A stretch of DNA of 64,000 nucleotides from Pseudophaeomoniella oleicola (GCA_003868215.1 QWDQ01000017.1:186001-250000), one strand, 5' to 3'. Positions 22,386-34,642 are shown, counted from the first letter of the stretch. The notes: generated by a model not told the origin, from the sequence alone. A program made the numbers and translations.

Positions 22386-24590
22386 ATGGCATCACTCTTA
22401 TCCAAGATTGGCTGGTTCAACTCCAGCACTGTTGATCCGACGAAGGATATGCCAGCAGAGAAGACAAATAAGCATCCATCAACTGCTAAATCACGGCCCA
22501 GCATATCTTCAGTCTTCTTGGCACCCGCGGAAAGGTTGGGCTCTGTTCATCTGTGGTGCTAGTAGAGCTAACCTTGGTACAGGAGAGACACCCCGAAGCG
22601 TAATGAAACGCAGAGTATTGAAGAAGCTCTCGTCTATCCTACGTATGATCCCAACAATCCAGCACATGTCAGCGACCACTCAAGCGCCCTGCAGACAAAA
22701 CGCTCTTCATTTACCCTGCGAGGTAGACTTCTCAATCGCGAACTTCCAAGATCACCACGTAAATCCCAGAGCGAGTCACGACCTACATCCAGACCCCGGT
22801 TCTACGAGTGGACAGACAGCATCCGAGCAAGAGCGAACACTTTACCAGAGCATAATGCTAGCGAGACAAGTTCTCAGGGTGGATCTCCCCGCAGATTCGT
22901 TCCTTTTAGATCCCATCGCTCCACAGGTGGTAACGTCATGGAACGGTCGTCACCCGTGGACATTCCGAGACACGATGTCCCTGTACTTCCAGGCTTAGAC
23001 CTCCCTAACACGTTCCTTGCGGACGTCACAAATGCCCTTACAATGGATGTCATCCAGACTGCCCGTCCACCAGCTACACCCAACTTTGGTCCCAGAGCTG
23101 GAATTGCTCCTGCCCAGTCAGACGAATGTCTTTCTCAGTCTCCCGCGAAGTCTATCATTAGCAACTCAACAGACCCAGCGCTACCTACTCCAATGCCTGG
23201 TACAAACTTACCACTGGAAGATCCTTTTGAGGCTATGTTAGTCGCAAGCGATATTCATCATAATTCTCTCCAAAGCCGATCGTCGCCGACTCCTTCTTCT
23301 GTAGGTCAGCACGTCATCTGTCATGAACAGATACCAGATCCATTTCAGGAGAAAAGCGAGGTCTTTGATCACGCTTTTAAGGGGGAATCCGAGTCGTCTT
23401 CCGATGTTGAAGAGAAAATGCAAAATGGGAACGTCGCATCAGAAGCACCCCAGCTGTTCTCTTCTGGGACCGCTCTGGCTGAGGTTGATTCTGATGAATC
23501 AGATCCGTGGCTTGAGTCTTATGATTCCATCGGAACAACGAAGTCAGCACCCTCGGTTGGGAAAGCTGTGTGTGACTCTCAAGAGGATCAGAGCTGTTCA
23601 AAAGACGGGTCTCTTTGTGATGAGAGAGTCAGAGAGCACTTGTGGTCGCCATTTGATGAACCGCTCTTTTTCGAACGTGCAAAAAAAGAATTTGCGAGAG
23701 GAATGCTACCGATATTAATGGACAAGCTAAAGTCTCAAGGCTTCACCCGCATCCTTTGGAGAGAACTCGCTTTACCTGATCAGAGTGGACCGCCACATGC
23801 CACTGCGTCTCCACTGTCTGCTGAGGAAATAAACGAGCTCTTACGAAGAATATTCGAGTCGTCAGCTCATCAGACAGTGACCGACTCAAAGAGAAATCCC
23901 GGTGATGCCCTCGATGCCACCATGGCGGCGATTTCGAGCAGTGTTGAGGTTATCCCAGGCAATGAGGCCATGCATAGATGTGCTTGGCAGAGATGTCGAC
24001 ATCTCCAAGCTGATACAGAGTCGAGGGCATCTTTGCAACCTGGTCATCCCTATAGTTCCCCCTTCACCCATCCAACACCATTGTCGTTCCAAGATTCGGA
24101 CGCCTCTTCCGTCATGTACACATATGCCATCCTAGGCGCGGACAATCCTTTGCCTCCTTGGATGCGCAGTGAGAACGTCCTGGCTCAGCAGGTCCGGACG
24201 ATGCGTAGCAGCACAGAATCCTCCAGCGCTGCATCCACTCTGCCCACGCGGCTCCCTAGTTCAGATTCTTGGACATCGCAACAGGGTCCATTTGCACGGT
24301 ATGAGATTGGAAACATGAAATCCGAGGAGATTAGGATGGGTGAGGTCAACCAGCCAACGGGGGCTTCCGAGAACAGGGTGGCTCGTCGCAGTTCTGATGA
24401 GGCGACAACAACCAGTACCACGTCTCATGCGCCATCCACTGAGGGAAGTTTTGATATTAGTGGCTGCTCTGGTCACCGGCGTGAGGGTCTTCGCGTGGTC
24501 AACGCGAACATTTGTGGCCATCACCTCCATGAGAAAGTAGCGCATCTAGCAGGCGTTGACGCTCAAGAGAATGGCGATATCGAGATGTGA
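22386..24590 (+). CDS. Uncharacterised, largely disordered fungal protein
   Basis: A 718-aa protein in two exons; intron 22535-22582 (GTTGGG...GTACAG) joins FLAPAER to RDTPKRNETQ in frame. The start is the first ATG (MASLLSKIGWF). Composition is rich in Ser, Thr, Pro, Asp and Glu throughout. Short ordered stretches are TQSIEEALVYPTYDPNNPAHV near the N-terminus, and a helical segment around LFFERAKKEFARGMLPILMDKLKSQGFTRI followed by SAEEINELLRRIFE at about residues 435-500. No catalytic motif, zinc ligand set or membrane helix is visible. The N-terminal basic patch and SP/TP sites suggest a phosphoregulated protein. I do not recognise the function. Confidence 0.75.
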
Positions 24591-25160
24591 GCAAGTCGGT
24601 CTTTCCGGGATCTCGCATCTTCTGGAGTCCAGGTCATTTAGTATCAATTCTGAAGGTTGCCCCGTGTCACTGACTTGGACCCATTGCTTTCAGTATTGTT
24701 GTCAATATTATTGAGTGGTGAGGTGAAACGCAGGGTATCGTTATGTTTATGTTGGCGTGGAACCAGTAAATGGACTTGGTAATTCACTCCGAAGAATGTT
24801 TATCTTGGCTTGGGGAAGTCAGGTTATTATTGTTACTGCTATGGACAGAACTAGGTATTATAGGATGCAGGCAAGCAATGGAATAGCACATTGGTATCAA
24901 TCAGACCGTGATGATAGATTTTGATGAAGTTGAAGTGAGAGCAGAGGGCAATGCAAGAGCAGATAGAGAGGCAGGCTTGTTACAGGACAAGCAAATGTCG
25001 AGTTCTAAGTCCGAAAATCCGTCAGCAATAGTTCAAGTATTTGAATTTTGGAAGCTGTGGTGATAATTGATGATTGGTGGAGGTAGATTGATGCCTTTCG
25101 TTGCTGTAGCTGTTCCCCTAGAGGTTTGTTTGGTTTTGCTTTGTAGATTTGTCTGTATAC
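24591..25160. other. Gap between convergent genes
   Basis: About 570 bp of AT-leaning sequence between two convergent genes. No coding sequence or RNA gene is recognised; probably two 3' untranslated regions. Confidence 0.45.
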
Positions 25161-26093
25161 CTAGTTCTTCTTCTTTTCAACTTTCTTCTTCTCTTCGGTC
25201 GCAATCGTAGCTTTAGTTGTAGCTTTAGTGGTATTTCCGCTATCTCTGCGGTTCCGATCGGTCAACACGGCGATCTCGTCGCGTAGATTTTTCGCTTCTC
25301 TGGCCGAGTGGAGGAGTTGGGTGACGAAGACGTCTCGTTCCTGAGCGATCTGGTGTTCGAGCGTTTTGATTTGTTGTTTCAGGGTCGCAACTTCGAGGTT
25401 GAGGGGTTTGAGGTCCTTGGTTCTGGCGCGGAGGGATTTGATGGTTTTGTTCTTTGTGGTGAGGAGTTGCTTTAGGGATTTGAGGTTTGGGGAGGAGGAG
25501 GAGGGGTTGGTGGTGGTGGTGGCCGTGGGTTTTGGGGTGGATTTGAGAGCACTTGGAAGTGTCATTGTTGGGTGGGAGATACGGCGTCGTTTGGGATTGG
25601 GACCTGGGTTTGGAGGGGATGTAGTAGGTGTACTGATGGCCTCGTCATCCTGGCTCTCAGAATCTGCTCCTTGGGGTCCATTTCTGTCTGGTGATACGGG
25701 GGAGAGGCAACGTTTTGCTGGGTAAGTCCTCGAGTGTGACAGTGTATATTCCTCTTCGGCGATCTCGTGAAATGTCTCTTCCAGGTCATCGACCTCATGG
25801 TAAGCAGGTGCATTCTTTTCCGAACTTTCTTTATCTTCGAGATGTTGCGCTTCCTGAGGCTCAGTCTTGATGTTCTTGAGGTTATTAGTATTGCTATTTG
25901 ATTGCGTGTTCGTGCTTGATATCTGGTCATGCTTCAAAGATGACGATTCATCTTCAACTTTGACAGTACAGGTTTGCGAACGAGGGTCAAATGGAACAGT
26001 CCTAAGTGATTGCTGGGGTTGTTCGACTTTCACCTTCGGGTCAACCGGAACACTGCTCCCAAGTCTAGGATTCGAATTGCGAGGAGACTCCAT
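25161..26093 (-). CDS. Hypothetical nuclear protein with SUMO-consensus motifs and coiled coil
   Basis: A 310-aa single-exon protein. The N-terminal half is acidic and disordered and contains three psi-K-x-E sites: VKVE (Lys22), VKVE (Lys45) and IKTE (Lys76). A basic cluster PKRRRISH near residue 170 is a plausible nuclear signal. Residues about 200-280 form a coiled coil (LKSLKQLLTTKNKTIKSLRAR, LEVATLKQQIKTLEHQIAQE). The C-terminus is a Lys-rich tail (EEKKKVEKKKN). No DNA-binding or enzymatic domain is seen. The repeated SUMO consensus hints at SUMO regulation of a nuclear factor, but that is inference. I cannot name a family. Confidence 0.7.
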   Translation of the reverse strand: MESPRNSNPRLGSSVPVDPKVKVEQPQQSLRTVPFDPRSQTCTVKVEDESSSLKHDQISSTNTQSNSNTNNLKNIKTEPQEAQHLEDKESSEKNAPAYHEVDDLEETFHEIAEEEYTLSHSRTYPAKRCLSPVSPDRNGPQGADSESQDDEAISTPTTSPPNPGPNPKRRRISHPTMTLPSALKSTPKPTATTTTNPSSSSPNLKSLKQLLTTKNKTIKSLRARTKDLKPLNLEVATLKQQIKTLEHQIAQERDVFVTQLLHSAREAKNLRDEIAVLTDRNRRDSGNTTKATTKATIATEEKKKVEKKKN

Positions 26094-29000
26094 ATTCAGG
26101 ATTCAGGAAGAATATATCGTAGAGGATATAGAAGAGGAGTGTATACTCAAAAAGGATGAAAGATGTGAAAGACGAAAGGAGGGTGATCTGAGGATGGATA
26201 TGGAATCAGTACGACGAGCAGGAGTTTCTGCAACAACAAAAGTGAAGATAAAGTTGAAAGCGTCGAACGCTGCCTATCATGAGTTACGATACTTGACCTT
26301 GCTGTAGATACATGGAAAGGAGAAGATGTTCCAGGGAAACCAAGACCTTCCTGACAAGTGGTGTTTAGAGATAGAAAGACGTCGTTCTCCTCCTGAAATA
26401 CAACCTGAAGGAACGTAACTTGGTTGGGGCTGCTGTTTGGCGGCTTGAGTTCGAAACACAATACTAGACATCTTGACATGTCCTCCAGGTAAGGAGCTTT
26501 CAAACCGGCAAGCTCTTCACCTCCAGCGCTTCGACAGTTCTGTCATTCTTCAAACTTGACTTTATGTTTTGACAACTTCTGCTCCACGCCTTGCGCAGCA
26601 CGCAAATCTCACCATCCCATCGGACCTCTCGCCAATACCATTACAGATATCAACAACAAAGCAACTTGAAGGATACTGGGTCTGATATCCCAGGTATCAT
26701 GATGGGCCTAAGGTCAATACCATCGACTGTTTCAAGCGACGTGTGGTCAAGGTCACGTCGTCTTCCGTCGGTATTGCTCGATTCACTTTGGCGACGTCAA
26801 GGTTACTGACAAGTACGATATATACTGGTCAATCAAAGGCCGCAAATATCCGGACGTCCAATTACTTCCACCGAGTATATGGACCCTGCAATGTTCATGC
26901 ACTCAGCCTGCCGAACGAGCCATAGACATCGAGGTGTAAACAGCAGGTATCTAACAAGGTATGAAGTAAGTCCTTGCTCGCTTGGTCGAAACGTATCTAG
27001 GGTCAGGTCGGAATAATGCTGCGTACCCCTAGGGCGCGACTTATATGTCGTAGAAGTCAAATTAAAAGTACAACGACGGTAAGTCACGATAATGACTTAC
27101 TTCTTAATGAGTTGTGATTGGCATTGTAGGCCAGCCGATTTATATGATGGCTCTACAGTCCGTGGTAGTAGCCTTTCCCATCTGATAAAGATGCGAAGTA
27201 TCTCAAAAGTAGCCAGCGAGCCAGTTGATTTCTCTAACCTTTGGTAGCGGATCTCGTTGTCGTATGATCTCTGGTGGATTGAATTTCGCAGTGGCCTTGT
27301 GAACTCCGATTTACAATTTTGAACATAATTTGGTCGGAACCATCATTCCGTCCACCATCGCACAAGGACTACGTAGTACTACATAGTAGAGTGATTAATT
27401 ACAATGGGGACGTCATGTAGTCACGCAGTCATCTTGATGTTCGGACGTGGCGGAGTCTTCTTCCCCGGATTCCCGGGATTTTCCAATGAACAATGCACTG
27501 CAGAGCTTCTTCTGTAACTCATTACCTAGGTAGGTACCTACTTTATGCAAGGACGAATCAATGGCACAGGGACGTCCAGGCACATCATTAGTTTCAAGCA
27601 GCCACGATGTACTACGGTACTACCTAGTAATATGGTAGGATTCATTCTCGCTGAAATTCCCCGACATCGTCATCAATGTGATGAACTCCACCAACGTCAA
27701 TAATTGAAAGTTAAGCAAGCAGTGGAGGGAGATGGCGAGCGCCGAAGGAGGTTCGGCGGTTGTGAATCACCTTCGGCCACAGAAGGACCTGCCGAAAACT
27801 GGCTCGCTAATTCCCTTTCGCCGGTGCCCGACGGTGCCTATAAGCGAATCGCACGACTCGGTCTAACGTAGTAAAAGCAAGAAGGCGAGAAGGATGGCAG
27901 AGGGATCGCATGTTTGGCTTAGCTATCGATGATCATGCGGCTAAGCTGAATCGCCCGGAATTTGAAATCGGATCGAAATACGTGACTTACTATTTAGTTA
28001 ATTAGTATTTTTTGTACTACACTACGCATATTTGCTCCCAGTCTTGTCGAGCCGTCTCTACTACGTATGATGTCCATCGCCACTAATTGACGAAATGTCT
28101 CGATGTCTCGATGTCTCGATGTTAGGGGCCACTCACTGATGGGGCCACGGCATGTCGGGTCGGCCAGCGGTAATGCTTATGTTAGGAGCTTAACGCTCCA
28201 AAGACAACACAACGATCGGTAGAAAGAGGAGACAGCACACATACACCGCCTCAAGTCCAGCAGCACGACAGACGCCCATAGGACATGGAAGATGATAGAA
28301 GTTCCACCATATATTGCGAGTATGATAATATATGAGAAATGTTTAATGAAACACCTACAGCCATTGAGATTTCAGTTACAATTTCTCATGTCTCATGATC
28401 CCCCAAACGACCTATTACCGACCAGTTGTTATCAACCTGATCATGTCCCGATCATGTTGCCGCTCATCCCTACCCACCCTCTCAGTTCTACTACTACGTA
28501 GTCCCTAGTGGGGGGCATTCTCACTGGTAGGTTGAACCCTTTCATTTTCAAGAGGATTCGTTTGATATAGTTCTGGACCATTACTACTACGTGTACGGAG
28601 CAGTAACCTACAACTAGTCAACGCATTATCACTTCTATGACGTAGTGTTAGTGGACTGACACCGCCTATCCTCCTCATATGAGCCATTGAGCCATTGAAT
28701 TGTTTGACATTCTTTGCCGGTTTGTTCGCTTGTGATTTGCATGTCTTCCCCTGACCCTGACCAGTGCAGAAGTCAATTCCCATTCCCGAAAATTTCACTT
28801 TCGCATTCATCTGCACATCGACAAATTATATCTTGAAGCGTGAAGCCCCTAGAATGTGTTAGGTTAAACACACTTTCCCCTCCATTGACCCTGGTCATAC
28901 ATAGATGCGACACCCAACGCCCAACGCCCAACCCCCGGTTACTGTAATCGAATACTTTAACGCGCGGCCGCCCACCGTTTCACTTGAATCCTTCCCTCCC

Positions 29001-29105
29001 TCCCCCAAACACCTTAATAGCCGGCATTCCCGTTCAACCTGCTTCTCCCCCCCTGTACGACAAATAATTTCTCGCTAAACCGAAAAACAAGAAAGATTTC
29101 CGAGT
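26094..29105. other. 3-kb intergenic region with short palindromic repeats, no secure gene
   Basis: No gene is called. Seen here: an open frame without ATG at 26712-26939 with protein-like composition, TACGTAGTA-type palindromes near 27371 and 28490, TACCTAGGTAGGTACCTA at about 27522-27540, an inverted repeat GCCGAAGG/CCTTCGGC (27741-27748 and 27770-27777), and three copies of ATGTCTCG at 28095-28118. The last 200 bp contain a CT-rich leader likely belonging to the gene at 29106. Confidence 0.5.
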
Positions 29106-30193
29106 ATGGCAGACCCGTTCGTAGCCTTGGGGCTGACTGCCGTCCCGCCTGTCATTAACAACTACCACAAGGCGTGGCATCCGGTGAAGAACAATATCAA
29201 GAAAATCCCAATCGTGCGCAAGAAACGAGGCGGTAATTATGAGAAAGACTACGCCTACGAAGACATGACTCCCGAACAGAAAGGATGGGTTCTAAAGCCG
29301 CGGCGCGAAGTCGGGAGCGACGAAGAGATCGTAGAATATGTGGGCAGACGGAGTGAAGCCTCGGGAAGGGAGCTTGTGCCACGGAGGCCTGGTGGTGAGA
29401 TGACGAGGAGGGCAAGCAGTGTAGATCGAGGTGGAAGAGAATATCGATGGGCAAAAGGCGGTATGTCTACATATAGTGCGTCGTTGAGCTCTACTGACAT
29501 CTTATAGGCGCCGCCGACTACGAAGACTCCTCGGATGAAGAGACATATGCTCGTTCGAGGCGTGGCAGAGGGCGCGGACGCGCACAATCCCGTGCAGAAT
29601 CTTCTGCCAAATCCTATCATTCTCACGGCAATACCACTGAGCTGAGATCGCGCTCAGCATCATCGTCAAGCAGTCTGATATCATCCAGCGAAGATGAGCG
29701 GAATTGTAAAAAGATGCAACGAAAGAAGTGGCTGACGGCTGGACTGGCGACAGTGGCAACCATTCACGCTGCACAAAAAGTATACTCTTCACTCGAAGCT
29801 CGCGACAAGAGAACGATCGAGGTGGCCAAGGGTGAGCTTTCCCCAGAAGATGCCCGAAAAAAGCAAAACTCTGCGAAGTGGCAGGACGCCGCAGCGATCG
29901 GTATTGCTGCTCTTGGTATCAAAGGTGCCTATGGGGAGTGGCATGAGATGGCCGAACAGAGAGAAGAATACAGCAAGCAGATGGAAGAAAGAGAAGAGCG
30001 CCACAGGAAACGAGTTGAAAGGGCTAAAAAGGCTAAGGAGTTGGGTGTCGACTATAAGGAAGTGCTTCATCCGCACAAATATGGTCGTGCTGAACGAAGC
30101 AAGAGCGAACGACGTGGAGGCGATCGGGACTACCGTGGCTATGATCGCAGCAACGATCGCTATGATGACCGATACGACAGTCGCAGACGATGA
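29106..30193 (+). CDS. Uncharacterised fungal protein with two hydrophobic helices and basic tail
   Basis: A 346-aa protein in two exons; intron 29461-29507 (GTATGT...TTATAG) joins WAKGG to AADYEDSSDEE. The start MADPFVALGLTAVPPVI is the first ATG. The middle carries Arg/Ser-rich disorder. Then come two short hydrophobic, Ala/Gly-rich helices, WLTAGLATVATIHAAQKVY and DAAAIGIAALGIKGAYGEW, separated by a charged segment. A strongly charged helix with EEYSKQMEEREERHRKR follows, and the tail is Arg/Asp/Tyr-rich. The two helices look amphipathic or membrane-hairpin-like. The pattern recalls fungal proteins of unknown function with a repeated Ala/Gly helix and an R/D-rich end. No function is assigned. 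Confidence 0.72.
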
Positions 30194-30823
30194 TAGATGA
30201 TTACGACGTATATGAGGACACGACTTGGATTATTTTCCGTTTCGCAGCATAATTCTATCTGCGATGCTTGACAACAGTTTCATTATAGCGAGCTGGCAAT
30301 GGTACTGGAAGGCTTTTGGCGGATATCGACAGCTGACAGGATTCCTTTCCTATGCATACATCAGGCGTATGTAAATATCAGCCAAATTGCTGGAAATGAC
30401 CTTTGGAATTCTAGATTTGATAGGAGCATCATCTGAATCTAAGACTAAACAACCTTAACATTTCTATTTCCATAGACAGTGATTGTGAAATCATGTTGAT
30501 TGTGATAATGCCTCGTGAATCTGAGGGATATGTGATATATGTTTGACCTCCCATGAAGCTTTCTGGAAGCGGAGCCACTTTTCGCCGCGGAATTTTACAT
30601 CTCATCATCACCATCGACCAGCTTGACAAGTGTCCTGCCAGGTGAAGCATCAACCCTTTCCACTGATTCTCCAGCAGTTGCAGGAATCTCTTCGCTCGCA
30701 CATTCGCTTCAAGCATTACACATTGGTCGCAACTACACGTACACCTTAGTCTGTCGCATGCGCGCAATCCAAAAGTAGTACAGCCACCAGCCCTTCTGGC
30801 TGCGCAAGATATTCGATTCCACC
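30194..30823. other. Intergenic region upstream of rpb3
   Basis: About 630 bp with no recognisable coding sequence. It contains the promoter of rpb3. Confidence 0.45.
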
Positions 30824-31938
30824 ATGGCTCTCTACAACGGCACTATGGACATGGACATAGAGTCTACGGGTCCCAAGGTCACTGTCCGCGAGGTAATACT
30901 CCATGGCCCAACAGCTTACCATTTCTTACATGTATCCAGGCTGAACCTGACCGAGTCGATTTCGTTCTATCCTCCGTTGATCTCGCGTTCGCGAATTCTC
31001 TACGACGTGTCATGCTTGCCGAAGTATCTACTGTCGCAATCGACTTAGTGAACGTACATACAAATACCTCCGTCCTCCCTGATGAATATCTTGCCCATAG
31101 ATTGGGCATGGTTCCTCTAAACTCGCGCGACTGTTACAAGGACATGACCTACTACCGCGACTGCGATTGCGAAGGCACCTGTGACCGCTGCTCGATAGAG
31201 CTCGAACTCAACGCGAAGTGCAGCAACACGGCTACCGAAACCATGATGGTCTATGCGCGGGATCTGGTGCCAATAGGAGCCCGGGCAAACCAATGGGTTG
31301 GACAGCCCGTCTTCAAAGATCCAGAGAACAAAGGACCGTTGATAGCGAAGTTGCGAAGAGGTCAAGAGATAACCCTTACCTGTATCGCAAAAAGAGGAAT
31401 TGCGAAGGAACATGCGAAGTGGGCTCCAACAGCAGCAATTGGATTCGAATACGATCCAAATAACAAATTACGGCATACAAGTTACTGGTACGAAGAAGAC
31501 GCAAAAGCGGAATGGCCCATAGATGAAAGGAATGCAGCATGGGAAACGGAAGAAGGCACCGGTGGCATGAATGGAGATCTCCCTGTCGGCGCAGGAGGAG
31601 AAGCGGGGTTTGATCCCGATACGAAACCGCAGACCTTCTTCTTCGACCTTGAGTCCATCGGAACATTGGAGCCAGATCAGATAGTGCAACAAGGCATTAC
31701 CGTGCTACAAGAAAAACTGGCCGAAATCATCCGAGGACTCGGTGGTGTAGGTGATGAAGGAATGGAAGGGGACGGTAGTCCTGATGGATATGAACCAGCG
31801 CCTATTAACGAAGGTGGCTACACCAACTACGGACAGAATGGTATGGGAGCCGCGGGTGGCCAAAGTGCGTGGGGTGGGCTTGGAGGAGCCACTCCTTACG
31901 GTGCTACTCCATATGGAGGTGGATATGGAGGATATTGA
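30824..31938 (+). CDS. rpb3: DNA-directed RNA polymerase II subunit Rpb3
   Basis: A core assembly subunit of RNA polymerase II (the alpha-like partner of Rpb11), 355 aa. Intron 30893-30939 joins VTVRE to AEPDRVDFVLSSVD. The alpha-type motif FANSLRRVMLAEVSTVAID and LAHRLGMVPL are clear. The zinc loop CDCEGTCDRC has the C-X-C-X3-C-X2-C spacing of Rpb3. Later come ETMMVYARDLVP, GPLIAKLRRGQEI, AKRGIAKEHAKWAP, FEYDPNN and FFFDLESIGTLEPDQIV, all typical. The protein exceeds yeast Rpb3 (318 aa) through a Gly/Tyr-rich tail with two GATPYG units before GGGYGGY, as often seen in filamentous fungi. Confidence 0.97.
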
Positions 31939-32816
31939 GAAATATCAATCTCGTGATTGAGCAATGTTCGGGGCTTGTCATCTACCATTGACGCACTGAT
32001 AGTTTGCAGAGATGTCCAGTGAGCTCATCTTTCCTTCCTCTTTATGGAGACGACGGAATGCGAAATTCAAAGAGCGGAAAGTAATGCAGTAACTGGATCT
32101 TGGAAGGTGCAATCTCGTCAGTTGCCACGGTACCTGGTCAATGGCAGCAGCAGTAGCAAGAAAAGAATCCCTGCAGCGAATGGGAGAAGGGCAGTGGTGA
32201 TCACAGAGACTCCCAACAAGCCTTGTGTACAACAAATAACGCAACGAGGCCTCAACAGCCGCACAACACGCTGCAATCAATGAAGCTAGGACCATATCAC
32301 ACCCACAAAAGCACTCCCATCATAACTGTGTGTCTCCCAACACATCCGAACGATCAATACCGCATAAGCAAGCCAAAATAGTCGAGACTACAACATCACC
32401 AAAGTCACTACCAGATCTGGTTTAGATGTCTCTCAGACGTCATCACAATACCCTCACGACCATCTCGCGCCGACTGCTACCTCAGAAACAGGAGAAACGA
32501 TTGCATGCCTATGACCACTCTCGCTTCATGGTCAGATATCTTCTCCCACGTTTTATCTACCTCCCCCATGGGTCATTATGCGATCTGACCTGACCTGGCC
32601 TCACCGGACACCTCTGACCGTCAGTCAGGCTTGTCGTTGTTGTTGTCCCTCCTCCTCTTACTACTATTACTACTACTACTACTACTTACAACTACTACTA
32701 CTGGTAGTTACACGCTTAACAAACATACAACGTATCCATTCATCCAATCTATCTATCGTTAATAATAACATAATAATATCATTGAAGAGAGTTGGTGATC
32801 ATGATGCTGTGTAGGT

Positions 32817-32856
32817 ACCTACCTACCTACCTACCTACCTACCTACCTACCTACCT
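32817..32856. repeat. ACCT tetranucleotide microsatellite, ten units
   Basis: Ten uninterrupted ACCT units follow GTAGGT, making a perfect TAGGTACCTA junction. The same AGGT/ACCT motif recurs in other intergenic parts of the window. Confidence 0.9.
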
Positions 32857-33754
32857 ATGTATGTTAGTTACCTCGTAATTGAATTCCTGGTATTAATTAT
32901 TAGATGAGAAGATCCAATAAAGGGGGGATGGGGGGCCCGTTGGATACTCTACTCTTCTTCTTTCCCTCTCTTTTTTTTTTCCCCCTCTTTTGCAGACAGA
33001 ACTGGTGGAAAAAGGGATTGATTGATTGATTGATTGTAGACACCTATATATCTACCTAGGTAGGTACCTAGGTATATAAAACATAGGTGCACATATTTAT
33101 CAAGCATAACACCCACTCCCCCACATGTAGAAAAAGAAGAAGAAGAAGAAGAAGAAGGGAACAACAGTAGATGATTTTTTATTTATTAAAGTTGAGATTC
33201 AGAGTGAGGTAATCTGTATAGACGAGCCCCCCCCCCCAACCCCGTCTTTTTCCTTGTCCTCTTGTCCCGGGTTCTTACTACCTATGTACATACATTGGCT
33301 CCAGTTCCCCCTACCGGGGCTTTGGACATCTGGTTCCGAAGACAGACAGACAGACAAGACAAGAGAGGAAATTCCCTAACGCCATGCGGAGTTTTCGAAA
33401 AGATTGTATAGATATAAAGAAACCGTTGGCTGCATTTCCCCTCCCCCGACAATCGTATATGTATGTGCCGTTGCTTTGCCCGGGCCTTTTTATTACAAGA
33501 AAAATATTCGATAGGTTTCGGACCATGTTCAAAAAAATGGGGTCCGAAACTTCAAACCGATCAATTGGCTTTTGGTACATGGTTATGGCATATGCTGATG
33601 ATGAATACTGCGCTGATCTGGAGTTGGCGATCGAGACCAAGGACAGTGCTGGGGAGTGGTGATCTCGCTCACGGGAGACAGGTTGTTTCCACGTCGAATG
33701 GGACGATTCTCAGGGTTCGACTATAGGAGCAGATCTGTCTCCAAGCTGCTGACC

Positions 33755-33755
<1 letters not shown>

Positions 33756-33818
<63 letters not shown>

Positions 33819-33821
33819 CCC

Positions 33822-33917
<96 letters not shown>
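33756..33917. repeat. 162-nt interrupted poly-C tract
   Basis: The plus strand reads C60, T, C5, T, C40, A, C54. It starts right after a GACCA and ends at TCCCTCTACTTC. Such a tract can form i-motif or G-quadruplex structures and is very prone to length error. It lies in the intergenic interval between rpb3 and the CHAT gene. Confidence 0.9.
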
Positions 33918-33920
<3 letters not shown>

Positions 33921-34642
33921 CTCTACTTCTGTGGTTTCTTCCCAATTTTCCAATGATCTGTTTTCCTACCTTATGTATCTGTGTGTTTCAAAAGGGAACT
34001 CACACGAGCTCAATTCCAAAGCTTCTTCTTTTTTTTTTTTTTTTTTTTTTTTTTTGGTGCTTAAAACTTCTTTGATTTATTTCATTGAGTATGGAATCGG
34101 GAATTGGGGGGGTGGAGGCGGGGGGGTGTGAAGGCACGCAGAATCAGATCAATCCAAAGATATGGTATATCTAGGTACTATGATTTCTTGGGTGTATTTC
34201 CATTTCCCCTTCGTCCTCCTTCTTCCTTCTGAATCGTGACTAGTACATTATATCTCAACCTCAAGCGAAGGTGCATATAAGCTATATACAAACTTGGGTA
34301 ATATGATATCATCATCATCATCAACAACAACAACAACAACATTGCGAATCTTCCCTGGGCTTTGTTTGAGACGATGGCGATAATGATGATTTAGTGATGT
34401 TTGAATTGAATTAGATGTTGTCTAAGAAAGAAAAAAAAGGGGGAGAGAATGAGCAATAGAAAAGTAAGGATGGAAATAGAAATGGACTGATTAAATTGAA
34501 GGGGGGGGGAAAGGAGAACTGCGTAACAATTTGTTCTCTTAAGAGGGGATTGGTGGACATTCCTCGCATAGCAACATATTGAACTGTACGTCTCTCATCC
34601 TTCTTGCAGATCGGTCGAAAGCAACGCCGTTTCCAAACCGTT

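Larger units (their letters stand above)
31939..34642. repeat. Low-complexity interval with microsatellites and homopolymers
   Basis: About 2.7 kb without a gene. It contains CTA/TAC trinucleotide runs at about 32660-32700, ten ACCT units at 32817-32856, GATT repeats near 33016-33037, GAA repeats near 33131-33157, C11 at 33227-33237, the long poly-C tract at 33756-33917, T27 at 34029-34055, ATC then AAC repeats at about 34308-34340 and a G8 run near 34501. Long Pro-only or Gly-only open frames across it are artefacts of the homopolymer. Confidence 0.85.

Noticed and set aside
33656-34075. Long Pro-rich (plus) and Gly-rich (minus) open frames
   Set aside because: They are created by the poly-C tract, which has no stop codon in any frame. 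Their flanks are not protein-like.
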